Positions 7,963 through 15,161 of a stretch of 64,000 bases of DNA are shown piece after piece. Positions within the stretch are counted from its first letter, which is position 1. Each line of letters opens with the position of its first letter. The stretch is taken from NCBI RefSeq assembly GCF_039522365.1, contig NZ_BAAADJ010000014.1, positions 8,811 to 72,810 of the forward strand, in the 5' to 3' direction. The DNA is from Bacillus carboniphilus. Lineage in GTDB: Bacteria; Bacillota; Bacilli; Bacillales; JC228. The notes below the pieces were generated by a model, which worked only from the letters and a program-made list of their open reading frames with translations, was not told where the DNA came from and did no database searches. The position numbers and the translations under genes were made by a program.

Positions 7963-9153
7963 GTGAGTCAAAAAAAGGACGTAAGCTTCAAGTCTCTTCT
8001 TGAGATTTTATTAGTTTCCACAAGGTTAGGTCTGACATCATTTGGAGGTCCTGTTGCTCATCTTGGATACTTCCATGAGGAGTATGTAAGAAGAAGGAAA
8101 TGGATGGATGAAAAGGCTTATGCTGATTTAGTAGCACTGTGTCAGTTTTTACCAGGTCCAGCGAGTAGCCAGGTTGGAATTGGGATCGGCGTTATGAGAG
8201 CTGGTGTTATCGGTGGAATTTTAGCTTTTATTGGTTTTACACTGCCGTCAGTTATTGCACTAATCGCTTTTGCAATTATTGTACAAGGCTTAGATGTGGC
8301 TGATGCAAGCTGGATCCATGGGCTAAAGATTGTGGCTGTTGCAGTAGTAGCACATGCCATTATAGGGATGGCACAAAAGTTAACGCCTGACCTTCAGAGA
8401 AAAACGTTAGCTTTATTAGCACTAGTCATTACCCTGTTATGGCAAACTGCCTTTACACAAGTAGGAGTTATCCTTTTAGCAGGATTTATTGGTTACTTAA
8501 TTTATAAAGAACACGAAACTGAGATGGGACAAAAATATAACTTTCCCATTTCGAAGAAGTTTGGTGCTATATGCTTTACTTTATTTTTTGGACTTTTGAT
8601 TGTCTTACCAATACTAAGAGAAGTTACAGCCTTAGATTGGCTTGCCCTATTTGACAGTTTTTATCGTTCAGGGTCCCTAGTTTTTGGTGGGGGGCATGTT
8701 GTATTACCACTATTAGAAAGAGAATTTGTCCCAACAGGCTGGTTGAGTGAGGAAGCCTTCTTAGCTGGATATGGTGCTGCTCAGGCTGTTCCTGGCCCAT
8801 TATTTACTTTTGCAGCCTACATAGGAGCTGTAATTGGCGGATGGAAAGGTGGATTACTTGCTACTTTTGCCATTTTCCTACCTGCGTTCTTGCTAATCTT
8901 AGGATCTTTACCATTTTGGAATGCATTGCGTACGAACCCGAAAATTAAGGGGGCTTTAATGGGTGTAAATGCTGCTGTTGTTGGGATCCTTATTTCAGCT
9001 TTCTATCATCCAATCTGGACGAGTTCAATCCTAGGTCCAGTAGATTTTGCTTTTGCAGCTGTCCTCTTTAGTATGTTAGTTTATTGGAAATTGCCACCTT
9101 GGATTGTTGTGTTAACAGGAGCACTTGGTGGTTTATTAATCGGTATGTTGTAA
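7963..9153 (+). CDS. chrA: ChrA chromate transporter, two-domain form
   Basis: 396 residues, the long form with two tandem CHR domains. Domain 1 has the signature TSFGGPVAHLGYF and FLPGPASSQVGIGIG; domain 2 repeats it as LVFGGGHVVLPLLE and AVPGPLFTFAAYIG. These proteins expel chromate, driven by proton motive force. The GTG at 7963 is preferred (AAGGAG 8 nt before); a GTG three codons upstream lies too close to the SD. It lies downstream of a PadR gene and 17 nt upstream of an ANT(4')-like gene. Confidence 0.9.
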   Translation: MSQKKDVSFKSLLEILLVSTRLGLTSFGGPVAHLGYFHEEYVRRRKWMDEKAYADLVALCQFLPGPASSQVGIGIGVMRAGVIGGILAFIGFTLPSVIALIAFAIIVQGLDVADASWIHGLKIVAVAVVAHAIIGMAQKLTPDLQRKTLALLALVITLLWQTAFTQVGVILLAGFIGYLIYKEHETEMGQKYNFPISKKFGAICFTLFFGLLIVLPILREVTALDWLALFDSFYRSGSLVFGGGHVVLPLLEREFVPTGWLSEEAFLAGYGAAQAVPGPLFTFAAYIGAVIGGWKGGLLATFAIFLPAFLLILGSLPFWNALRTNPKIKGALMGVNAAVVGILISAFYHPIWTSSILGPVDFAFAAVLFSMLVYWKLPPWIVVLTGALGGLLIGML

Positions 9154-9170
9154 GTATAGGGGAGATTGGA

Positions 9171-9953
9171 ATGACGGTTATTAATGGGGAAATACTTTCT
9201 TTTCCAAATGCAACAACAAGAGAAGAAAAGCTAAAAATCATTGAAGAAATTAAGAATAGGTTACTCATGCAACATGGTGAGCAAATTATAGCAATTGGGG
9301 TGTATGGTTCTATCGGTTTAGGCAAAGAGGGTCCATACTCTGATATTGAAATGCATGTTGTAACAGAGGATGGATACACATTCAGTGGAAAAGAGTTTAT
9401 CTTTCCTCCTTTCAAAATAGAAATAGGAGTTGACCAGAAGAGTGAACTCCTAGAAGAAGCCCAAAAGGTTCATGATGGCTGGGCTATTAAAGCTGGAGTC
9501 TATCATCACGTAATGAGAATATATGACCCACATGATTTCTTTGGGGAATTAAAAAAGGCTGCTTCCAATATTCCTGTTGAAGATTTTCATTTTGTCATGA
9601 GGGAATTTATGATTTGGGAACCATATGAAACAATGGGTAAGATTCGAAACAATGTTAAGAGTGGTAACTTAAACTATCTTTCTCTTGGGGCTATGGATAT
9701 AGCTTGGCAAACAGCTAAACTAATTGGCCTAGCTAATCAGAAGTTTTACAGCACAAGAGCAAGAACGTATGAAGAATCCTTACAAATGAAATCAAGACCT
9801 AAAGGATACGATGACTTAATCACTCTTGTCATGAAAGGCGATTTACTAGATAAGGAGAAGCTATACCGTCTTTGTGAATTGTTATGGACAGGTCTTAATG
9901 AATGGTTTTTGGAACTTGGCATTACCTATAAAGAGAATACATTACCACTATAA
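9171..9953 (+). CDS. ANT(4')-like aminoglycoside nucleotidyltransferase homologue
   Basis: 260 residues, close to the 253 of kanamycin nucleotidyltransferase. Shared features are AIGVYGSIG, the Asp/Glu metal site GPYSDIEMHV, the third carboxylate KIEIGV, and YETMGKIRN, whose Glu and Lys align with the catalytic Glu145 and ATP-contacting Lys149 of KNTase. The C-terminus also matches (GYDDLITLVMKGDL). GGGGAGA lies 5 nt before ATG 9171. Expected reaction: transfer of AMP to the 4'-OH of aminoglycosides, but identity looks moderate, so the substrate is uncertain. It is co-directional with chrA. Confidence 0.8.
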   Translation: MTVINGEILSFPNATTREEKLKIIEEIKNRLLMQHGEQIIAIGVYGSIGLGKEGPYSDIEMHVVTEDGYTFSGKEFIFPPFKIEIGVDQKSELLEEAQKVHDGWAIKAGVYHHVMRIYDPHDFFGELKKAASNIPVEDFHFVMREFMIWEPYETMGKIRNNVKSGNLNYLSLGAMDIAWQTAKLIGLANQKFYSTRARTYEESLQMKSRPKGYDDLITLVMKGDLLDKEKLYRLCELLWTGLNEWFLELGITYKENTLPL

Positions 9954-10017
9954 ATAGGAAAATATAGGAAGGTTTTCCACTCTCTGTATAGAATTATATA
10001 CAAAAGGGGGCAAGCTG

Positions 10018-10212
10018 ATGGAAATGTATCATATGTTAGATCAATTGAAATTTTTCTTAAAAGCACTTGAATCTGATGACGAGTTTTTTAGGACAACGGC
10101 TAATATTACAAAAAAGCTGCTTGATGCCTATATGGAACAAGGGTTTTCCAGGGAAGAAGCTATGACGCTTATATGTAAGTTAGGGAACGGGACTAGTCCA
10201 GGACCAAGATGA
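10018..10212 (+). CDS. Small conserved hypothetical protein (64 aa)
   Basis: Preceded by AAAGGGGGCAAGCTG. The sequence is helical and acidic in the middle (LKALESDDEFF), then YMEQGFSREEAMTLICKLG, which looks like a UBA-like or short helical hairpin found in small Bacillus proteins. No family name is recalled. It follows the nucleotidyltransferase by 64 nt and ends at a terminator. Confidence 0.65.
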   Translation: MEMYHMLDQLKFFLKALESDDEFFRTTANITKKLLDAYMEQGFSREEAMTLICKLGNGTSPGPR

Positions 10213-10220
10213 TAAAACAC

Positions 10221-10252
10221 AAAAGCTGTTGCGACTATGTGCAACAGCTTTT
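10221..10252. terminator. Bidirectional terminator
   Basis: AAAAGCTGTTGC facing GCAACAGCTTTT, with A and T runs on both flanks, between convergent genes. Confidence 0.85.
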
Positions 10253-10265
10253 GCATTTGAAACTA

Positions 10266-11738
10266 TTAAACTTCTTCTTTATCCTTATTTCTCTCCACCC
10301 AATAATCTGCATTTTTGATTCCTAGTTTAATAGGGTCAAAGACAGGGTCGATTCCTTGCTTTTTTTGTGCTTCATAATCCTTCAAAGCGGCTAATGCAGG
10401 CTTTGCAAGAATGAGGATTGCAATGACGTTTAGCCAAACCATCAGTCCTAATCCAATATCACCAAATGCCCAGGCACTTCTCGCTTCCTTCACACAGCTA
10501 AAGAATACGGCGCCTAACAGCACAACTTTTAAGATAAACATTGCCACATTGTTAAATCGATTTCGAACGAGGTAAGCAATGTTTGTTTCGGCCATATAGT
10601 AGTAAGCCATAATTGTTGTAAAGGCAAAGAAAAGGAGGGAAATCGCAACAAAGCCTGCACCAAATCCAGGTAATACGGACTCAACAGCAGCCTGTGTATA
10701 ACCAGATCCAGCTTCTACACCCTCTAGGTTCGAATAAATCATCGTTCCATCAGGTGCTTCGGTATTATACATGCCTGTGAATAAAATCATAAAGGCAGTT
10801 GCAGAACATACTAACCAAGTATCGACATAAACTGAGAAAGCTTGAACTAAACCTTGTTTGGCAGGGTGAGACACTTCTGCTGCACCTGCAGCATGTGGCC
10901 CCGTACCTTGACCAGCTTCATTGGAGTAGATTCCACGTTTAACTCCCCAAGCTATGGCTGCACCGATAATTCCTCCAAACGCAGCGTCTGCACCAAAAGC
11001 ACTGTTAAAAATTAAAGCAAATACCCCAGGTAACTCAGCTACATTAAAGAGAATGATGATTAAAGAAACGAGTACATATCCAATAGCCATAAAAGGTACA
11101 ACAACCTGTGCTACACCTGCAATTCGCTTAACTCCCCCAAAGATAATAAGAGCTAATACTAGAATGAGGGCCGCCCCTGTAACCCATGGAGCAATGCCAA
11201 AAGCCGTGTTCATACTTGAGGCAATTTCAAAAGCTTGCACCCCTGGCATGAGAAAACTAAGTGCTAACACTGTGGCAATCGCAAATAAAACCCCATACCA
11301 TTTCCAGCCGATTCCTTTTTCAATATAATAGGCAGGTCCGCCCCGATATTGACCATCTTGCTTCTCTTTGTATATTTGAGCCAAGGTAGACTCAACGAAA
11401 GCAGTGGCTGATCCTAAAAAGGCAATCGCCCACATCCAAAACACAGCACCTGGGCCGCCAAATCCTATCGCGGTTGCGGTTCCAGCAATATTACCGGTTC
11501 CAACACGTCCAGATAGGGAAACAGCGAAAGCTTGAAAGGATGAAATACCAGCATCCGAGCTTTTCCCCCTAAACAGTTGCCGAACCATATCCTTAATCAA
11601 TCGGACTTGAAGAAAACGAGTTAAAATCGTAAATACAACGCCCACACCTAAACATATGTAGATCACGGGTGCACTCCAAAGGACTCCGTTTAACCAGGAC
11701 GGAAAGGTAACCGATATCCAATTCCAAATTTCTGCCAT
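10266..11738 (-). CDS. AgcS family sodium:alanine/glycine symporter
   Basis: 490 residues with about eleven transmembrane segments. Family signatures include SLSGRVGTGNIAGTATAIGFGGPG, seen in parts near residue 75-100, GAVFWMWAIAFLGSATAFVE, GVKRGIYSNEAGQGT and the C-terminal AFTTIMAYYYMAE. Two adjacent ATG codons exist; the second (11738) has the better spacing from AAGGGGG. It imports small neutral amino acids with sodium or protons. Single gene, with a bidirectional terminator downstream. Confidence 0.93.
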   Translation of the reverse strand: MAEIWNWISVTFPSWLNGVLWSAPVIYICLGVGVVFTILTRFLQVRLIKDMVRQLFRGKSSDAGISSFQAFAVSLSGRVGTGNIAGTATAIGFGGPGAVFWMWAIAFLGSATAFVESTLAQIYKEKQDGQYRGGPAYYIEKGIGWKWYGVLFAIATVLALSFLMPGVQAFEIASSMNTAFGIAPWVTGAALILVLALIIFGGVKRIAGVAQVVVPFMAIGYVLVSLIIILFNVAELPGVFALIFNSAFGADAAFGGIIGAAIAWGVKRGIYSNEAGQGTGPHAAGAAEVSHPAKQGLVQAFSVYVDTWLVCSATAFMILFTGMYNTEAPDGTMIYSNLEGVEAGSGYTQAAVESVLPGFGAGFVAISLLFFAFTTIMAYYYMAETNIAYLVRNRFNNVAMFILKVVLLGAVFFSCVKEARSAWAFGDIGLGLMVWLNVIAILILAKPALAALKDYEAQKKQGIDPVFDPIKLGIKNADYWVERNKDKEEV

Positions 11739-11741
11739 CAT

Positions 11742-12057
11742 ATTCCCCCTTGTTCTTATTGAAGATGAAATCCTTCTTATATAGAAAAGAGATAATGGCT
11801 AGTAAAGATAATCAGGATTCCATCTTCCTACGTCATTCTATGACAAGTACCACAAATAAAATTCTCAAAAAATTCAAAAAGATGGGGTATAAATATCCCA
11901 TTTTTATAGCTCACAACTCTTATTTCATGCAAATTGTTTATTTCAAAAGGGCATTGGTAAAACTTATGAAAGGAAATTTCTAATATTGTGTAGAGACTTC
12001 CAGATTTAAAAACGTTTACTACATACAGAAGTAAACAGAAAAGAGGGTTTTATTGTT
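11742..12057. other. Intergenic region between divergent genes
   Basis: 316 bp holding the promoters of agcS and the M15 peptidase. A short open frame (11750-11983) lacks a ribosome-binding site and looks random. A weak dyad, ATGGG-gtataaatat-CCCAT, lies near 11882-11902. Near the peptidase start, GTTTACT (12014-12020) faces AGTAAAC (12030-12036), a perfect 7 bp inverted repeat that could be an operator or leader hairpin. Confidence 0.5.
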
Positions 12058-12783
12058 ATGTTTCGCCTTGTAAGAACTTTGATTGTAACAGTCTTCTTAG
12101 GAGCTTTGGGATATTTCATATATGATCGCCTAATCGTAAATCCATTGCAGATGAACGACCCTCATACTGCAGAAGCAGTCGTGGCATACCATACATCAGA
12201 AGTGGTGGTAAAGAATCCTGAAAGTTTACTTGTTTTAGTAAATAAAAAAAATACCTTAGAAGATGACTTCGAGCCATCTGAACTAGTTGTACCCAATGTT
12301 CCATTTGGTAAAGGAGCGACCGAAGAAGAGAAGTATTTACGAAGTGAAGCTGCAGGTGTATTAGAGTCCTTATTTCAGGAAGCTAGTCAACAGGGGCATC
12401 ACCTCATTGCAACCTCTGGATACCGATCCTATGAACTGCAAGAGAAGCTATATCAAGACTTTGTTAATCAAATGGGATTAGAAGCTGCAGAATATAGAGC
12501 AGCTCAGCCTGGAAATAGTGAACATCAAACAGGTCTTACGATGGATATAACATCTAGCAAGTTTAACTATACAGAGTACAATAATTTTGGAGAGACCCCT
12601 GGTGGTCAGTGGGTGGCAGAAAATGCTCATCATTATGGTTTTATCATTCGATACCCTGAAGGAAAAGAACATATTACCGGCTATCAATACGAACCCTGGC
12701 ATCTACGTTATGTAGGTACAGAACAAGCAACCTACATCTATCAGAATAATCTTACCTTTGAAGAATATAAGGGTGAAGTTTGA
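12058..12783 (+). CDS. M15 family D-Ala-D-Ala carboxypeptidase (VanY/LdcB type)
   Basis: 241 residues: an N-terminal membrane anchor (VRTLIVTVFLGALGYFIY) then an M15B catalytic domain. Zinc and substrate motifs are SGYRSYELQ, PGNSEHQTGLTMDIT (His and Asp ligands) and EPWHLRYVG (the final catalytic Glu-Pro-Trp-His). It trims peptidoglycan stem peptides at the outer membrane surface. The SD is AAGAGGG before ATG. It could be an L,D- or D,D-carboxypeptidase; sequence alone does not decide. Confidence 0.88.
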   Translation: MFRLVRTLIVTVFLGALGYFIYDRLIVNPLQMNDPHTAEAVVAYHTSEVVVKNPESLLVLVNKKNTLEDDFEPSELVVPNVPFGKGATEEEKYLRSEAAGVLESLFQEASQQGHHLIATSGYRSYELQEKLYQDFVNQMGLEAAEYRAAQPGNSEHQTGLTMDITSSKFNYTEYNNFGETPGGQWVAENAHHYGFIIRYPEGKEHITGYQYEPWHLRYVGTEQATYIYQNNLTFEEYKGEV

Positions 12784-12790
12784 TCCATTA

Positions 12791-12858
12791 GAAAGACAAG
12801 TGTTACTCAAAACCGTTGACATAGAGGCGGTTTCAAGGTAAAATAACACTTGTCTTTC
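12791..12858 (+). terminator. Long inverted repeat after the M15 gene, enclosing the tRNA promoter
   Basis: AAAGACAAGTGTTA (12792-12805) pairs perfectly with TAACACTTGTCTTT (12843-12856); inner arms AAACCG and CGGTTT extend the fold. The transcript from the peptidase gene would fold here and then read CCTTTATATTTT. The loop carries a consensus promoter for the next gene. Confidence 0.6.
12816..12844 (+). promoter_or_regulatory. Sigma-A promoter of the tRNA-Val gene
   Basis: TTGACA (12816-12821), exactly 17 nt, then TAAAAT (12839-12844). The predicted start near 12851 is about 20 nt ahead of the tRNA. The -35 is perfect and the -10 differs from TATAAT at one base. Confidence 0.8.
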
Positions 12859-12869
12859 CTTTATATTTT

Positions 12870-12942
12870 GATTCCGTAGCTCAGTTGGGAGAGCACCACC
12901 TTGACAGGGTGGGGGTCGCTGGTTCGAGCCCAGTCGGGATCA
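12870..12942 (+). tRNA. tRNA-Val (GAC anticodon)
   Basis: Full cloverleaf. The acceptor GATTCCG pairs with CGGGATC (one G-U). The anticodon arm CCACC-TTGACAG-GGTGG puts GAC at positions 34-36. The T arm is GCTGG-TTCGAGC-CCAGT (one G-T pair). The 3' CCA is not encoded. A monocistronic transcription unit, with its own promoter and terminator. Confidence 0.95.
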
Positions 12943-12950
12943 TACGTGAA

Positions 12951-12985
12951 AACCCTAGAGCCTATTTGGTTCTAGGGTTTTTTTT
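12951..12985 (+). terminator. Terminator of the tRNA-Val gene
   Basis: AACCCTAGA (12951-12959) faces TCTAGGGTT (12971-12979), then eight or more T. Confidence 0.92.
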
Positions 12986-13268
12986 ATATTTTTTTTCGAA
13001 TTTTATAGTCTATACATAGTGGAAGAATATGTTTTCCTACCACCATCTAAGTTAATGGCATGGTATTTGGTTAATATACCCATAGGTGTATAAAACGATA
13101 TAGATTCGATATATATATGTAGTAGAAGTCACATGTGAAATAGGAGAAAATTGGAACATAGCTGAAAAATTTGAAATCCTGATGGAAGACCTAAAAATAG
13201 CTGTTTAGGAGATGATAAAATTTAAGGAGGCAATCAGTCTCACTAATTAGCTAGAAGGGGGGAACATT
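12986..13268. other. Leader region of the HesB-like selenoprotein gene
   Basis: About 280 bp, AT-rich, without a credible ORF. It must hold the promoter of the HesB-like gene, but I see no clear consensus. AAGGAGG at 13223-13229 is followed only by an abortive frame; the functional SD is AAGGGGGG just before GTG 13269. Confidence 0.4.
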
Positions 13269-13556
13269 GTGGTAAAAGTAACAGAAGCTGCTTTAAATGA
13301 AATAAAGGGTGAAGTTCAAGACATTCTTGATGAAGGAAAGAAACCACTCATCCGTCTGTCAATGGGCATTGGCTGAGGTGGGCCAAAGCTTCGTCTGACT
13401 CTGGAGGAGTCGGCTTTAGAGAATGATGAAATAACGGAGATAGATGGTATTTCTTTTTTAGTGAATGAAAGAGATGCTGTTTATTTCGACCAATTGAAAA
13501 TTGATTACACCAAGACTTTATTTGGTGGAGGGCAATTTGTAACACTACGTACGTAG
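13269..13556 (+). CDS. HesB/IscA-like selenoprotein with in-frame UGA (Sec36)
   Basis: 95 residues when TGA at 13374-13376 is read as selenocysteine. The start is GTG after AGAAGGGGGGAACATT. The text before the TGA ends ...IRLSMGIG and the text after begins GGPKLRLTLEES, so U sits exactly where HesB-like proteins have the first conserved Cys of GxGCGGP. Fifty-nine further sense codons follow in the same frame to TAG at 13554. The C-terminal CxC of true IscA is absent (GGGQFVTLRT), as in the HesB-like selenoprotein family known from database surveys. Role is unproven; a redox or Fe-S related function is inferred. Automatic callers would truncate it at residue 35 or miss it. Confidence 0.88.
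13385..13417 (+). promoter_or_regulatory. Bacterial SECIS hairpin of the HesB-like gene
   Basis: Inner stem CTGACTC (13395-13401) pairs with GAGTCGG (13407-13413), 7 bp with one G-U, closing a TGGAG loop at 13402-13406. AAAGC (13385) can add an outer pair with GCTTT. The loop opens 25 nt after the UGA, inside the 16-37 nt window of bSECIS elements, and has G among its first two bases, the feature read by SelB. Confidence 0.82.
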
Positions 13557-13561
13557 AAAAA

Positions 13562-13584
13562 GAGCATCCAATGGGTGCTCTTTT
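13562..13584 (+). terminator. Terminator of the HesB-like gene
   Basis: GAGCATCC-AAT-GGGTGCTC with one G-U, then TTTT. Its position right after the downstream TAG supports reading through the TGA. Confidence 0.82.
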
Positions 13585-13723
13585 CCTGTTCAACTAGGAT
13601 ACATAAACTAGATTTGTCTTATTGTTAACTATAAAATCCACGAATCTATCAGTAGATTTGACCATACATACAGGTTTAAAAGTGAATATAGATAAAGTAA
13701 ATCAGAGAAAGGAGCTGAAAAAA

Positions 13724-14074
13724 ATGGGAGTATGGTTTGCAAATAGTGGCCGTGGTGGCAATGGAGGAAGTAACGGAAACGGTGGTAGCAACGCTGAAGC
13801 TACTGCAGATAGCCGTTCAAATGCAGAATTAGACTTTGAAAGCAACATTGATAACGAACTAGACAACGAAAATGATAGCCGCAACCGCAATCGCAACACA
13901 AACATCGCTAGAATCCAAAATAGTGGAAATGCGAACTTAGATCTAGAAGTGAACGTGGATGCAAGAACTGTGGCTCGAGTTCGTTCTCAAGCAGATGCAG
14001 ATCAGGATCAAGAACAAAATCAAGATCAAGATCAGGATCAAGAGCAAAACCAAGAGCAAACTTTTGAGTTATAA
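13724..14074 (+). CDS. Low-complexity Asn/Asp/Gln-rich protein, possible spore-surface protein
   Basis: 116 residues. After MGVWFANSGRGG come Gly/Asn/Ser runs, an acidic middle (DFESNIDNELDNEND), RNRNRN, and a C-terminal tract of alternating Asp-Gln/Glu-Gln dipeptides. The ATG at 13724 follows AAAGGAG; an extension to 13622 lacks an SD. No domain is recognised. Its context between sporulation-type genes and its composition suggest a spore coat or exosporium component, which is inference. Confidence 0.6.
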   Translation: MGVWFANSGRGGNGGSNGNGGSNAEATADSRSNAELDFESNIDNELDNENDSRNRNRNTNIARIQNSGNANLDLEVNVDARTVARVRSQADADQDQEQNQDQDQDQEQNQEQTFEL

Positions 14075-14133
14075 AAAAGATGTGGTGGGTGTACAAGCCC
14101 ACCTCTCATTCTATTGGGAAGGGTGTGACTCTT

Positions 14134-14418
14134 ATGTTTCCAAAAGTGAATAACTCTAGGAATGAAGAAAGTGAATTAAACCGAATTATAAATCAAAACC
14201 AATCAAGAATAAACCAAAGCGGAAATTCTGATGTGGATGTGAACGTGAAGGTTGAGGTGGATACAAAACCTATCGCCTACGCTTTGCTAGTATCATTATT
14301 AAGCACAAATCAACTATCAAGAAGTCAGTTTAATGAGGCAGTGAATCAATTAGATGAGCTGCTGGATCGCTCAGGAAGTAGTAGACGAGGAAACTCTCAT
14401 CCTTGGTTTAGACGATAA
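14134..14418 (+). CDS. Small Asn-rich protein, possible spore-coat partner of the preceding gene
   Basis: 94 residues starting MFPKVNNSRN with GGGAAGGGTG upstream. It has a polar N-terminus (NRIINQNQSRINQSGNSD), a beta-like repeat DVDVNVKVEVD, then a helical segment (LLVSLLSTNQLSRSQFNEAV) and a basic tail ending HPWFRR. The VDVNVKVEVD stretch echoes the NLDLEVNVDAR of the neighbouring 13724 gene, so the two may be related or interact. No family recognised. Confidence 0.6.
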   Translation: MFPKVNNSRNEESELNRIINQNQSRINQSGNSDVDVNVKVEVDTKPIAYALLVSLLSTNQLSRSQFNEAVNQLDELLDRSGSSRRGNSHPWFRR

Positions 14419-14454
14419 AGTCCCTTTTTAAGAAGAAGAGGGACTTTTACTTTT
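14418..14454 (+). terminator. Terminator after the Asn-rich gene pair
   Basis: AAGTCCCT facing AGGGACTT, followed by TTACTTTT. Confidence 0.75.
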
Positions 14455-14513
14455 GTCAAACTTCAGCTTCTAATGAATATAATAGATGTACTCATTAGAA
14501 TGGGCGGATTATT

Positions 14514-15074
14514 ATGGACTCACAGCTTAAACAATTATATGGATCGTGGATTCAAGCAATCGGTACTATTGTAGCTGCAATAGGGAGTACCCCAAATAAA
14601 TATGTAACCAAGGAGTTCCTTGATGCTCTAGAACTGTGGGGGAATGTGCTTCAAGCGACAGGAAATGCATTAGAAGCCGATGGTGGTGGAGAAGAGCTAG
14701 AAGTGCTTGGTAATGAAATTCAAGCTATTGGAAATGTTACAGTTGTTGCAGGTTTAGTCTTACATGTTGAGAAAAATGTGGGGCAGAGGTTAGAGATTAC
14801 TGGAAATTGGCTTCAGGCACTGGGTGGAGGAGTCGCATTAGGTGCTGAGTTGGACGAGGAAAGGACCCCTAGTAGTGCTTATATTATAAATGGGAATTTA
14901 CTACAATCAATCGGCAATTCAATGCAGGCCATAAGCGGTATATATGAGCTAAGAGAAGACGGGGGGTTCCAAACACATCCCAAAATTGACAGTCAAACCC
15001 TAGAGGTAAGTGGTAGCTGGATTCAAGCAGTAGGTTCTGTACTTACCTTAATCGGTCAAATAAAAGAAAGTTGA
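14514..15074 (+). CDS. DUF6944 family repetitive protein
   Basis: 186 residues made of about six to seven repeats of the pattern G-(S/N)-x-(I/L)-Q-A-(I/T/L)-G-x3-x-A-x-G: for example GSWIQAIGTIVAAIG, GNVLQATGNALEA, GNEIQAIGNVTVVAG, GNWLQALGGGVALG, GNLLQSIGNSMQAISG and GSWIQAVGSVLTLIG. Each repeat is an amphipathic helix with Gly caps. This fits the repetitive DUF6944 family of Bacillales. Function is unknown. The SD is weak (TGGGCGGATTATT before ATG). Confidence 0.8.
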   Translation: MDSQLKQLYGSWIQAIGTIVAAIGSTPNKYVTKEFLDALELWGNVLQATGNALEADGGGEELEVLGNEIQAIGNVTVVAGLVLHVEKNVGQRLEITGNWLQALGGGVALGAELDEERTPSSAYIINGNLLQSIGNSMQAISGIYELREDGGFQTHPKIDSQTLEVSGSWIQAVGSVLTLIGQIKES

Positions 15075-15100
15075 GATTTCATACATTTTTTCTAGGAAGA

Positions 15101-15147
15101 GGGAATCGAGCTGTTTTGATACGGCAATCTCTCGAATCCCCTTTTTT
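15101..15147 (+). terminator. Terminator of the DUF6944 gene
   Basis: GGGAATCGAG faces CTCGAATCCC with one mismatch and a 20 nt loop, then CTTTTTT. Confidence 0.65.
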
Positions 15148-15161
15148 AAGTATTATTATTA

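Noticed and set aside
11750-11983. 77-codon ORF between agcS and the M15 gene
   Set aside because: No SD, poor codon usage and no homologous look; probably the promoter region of the divergent genes.
12870-12942. tRNA-Sec (selC)
   Set aside because: At 73 nt and with anticodon GAC it is a normal tRNA-Val; selC is longer (about 90 nt) with a UCA anticodon.
13348-13593. Minus-strand ORF over the HesB gene
   Set aside because: It is a shadow of the plus-strand gene, with no SD and no recognisable domain.
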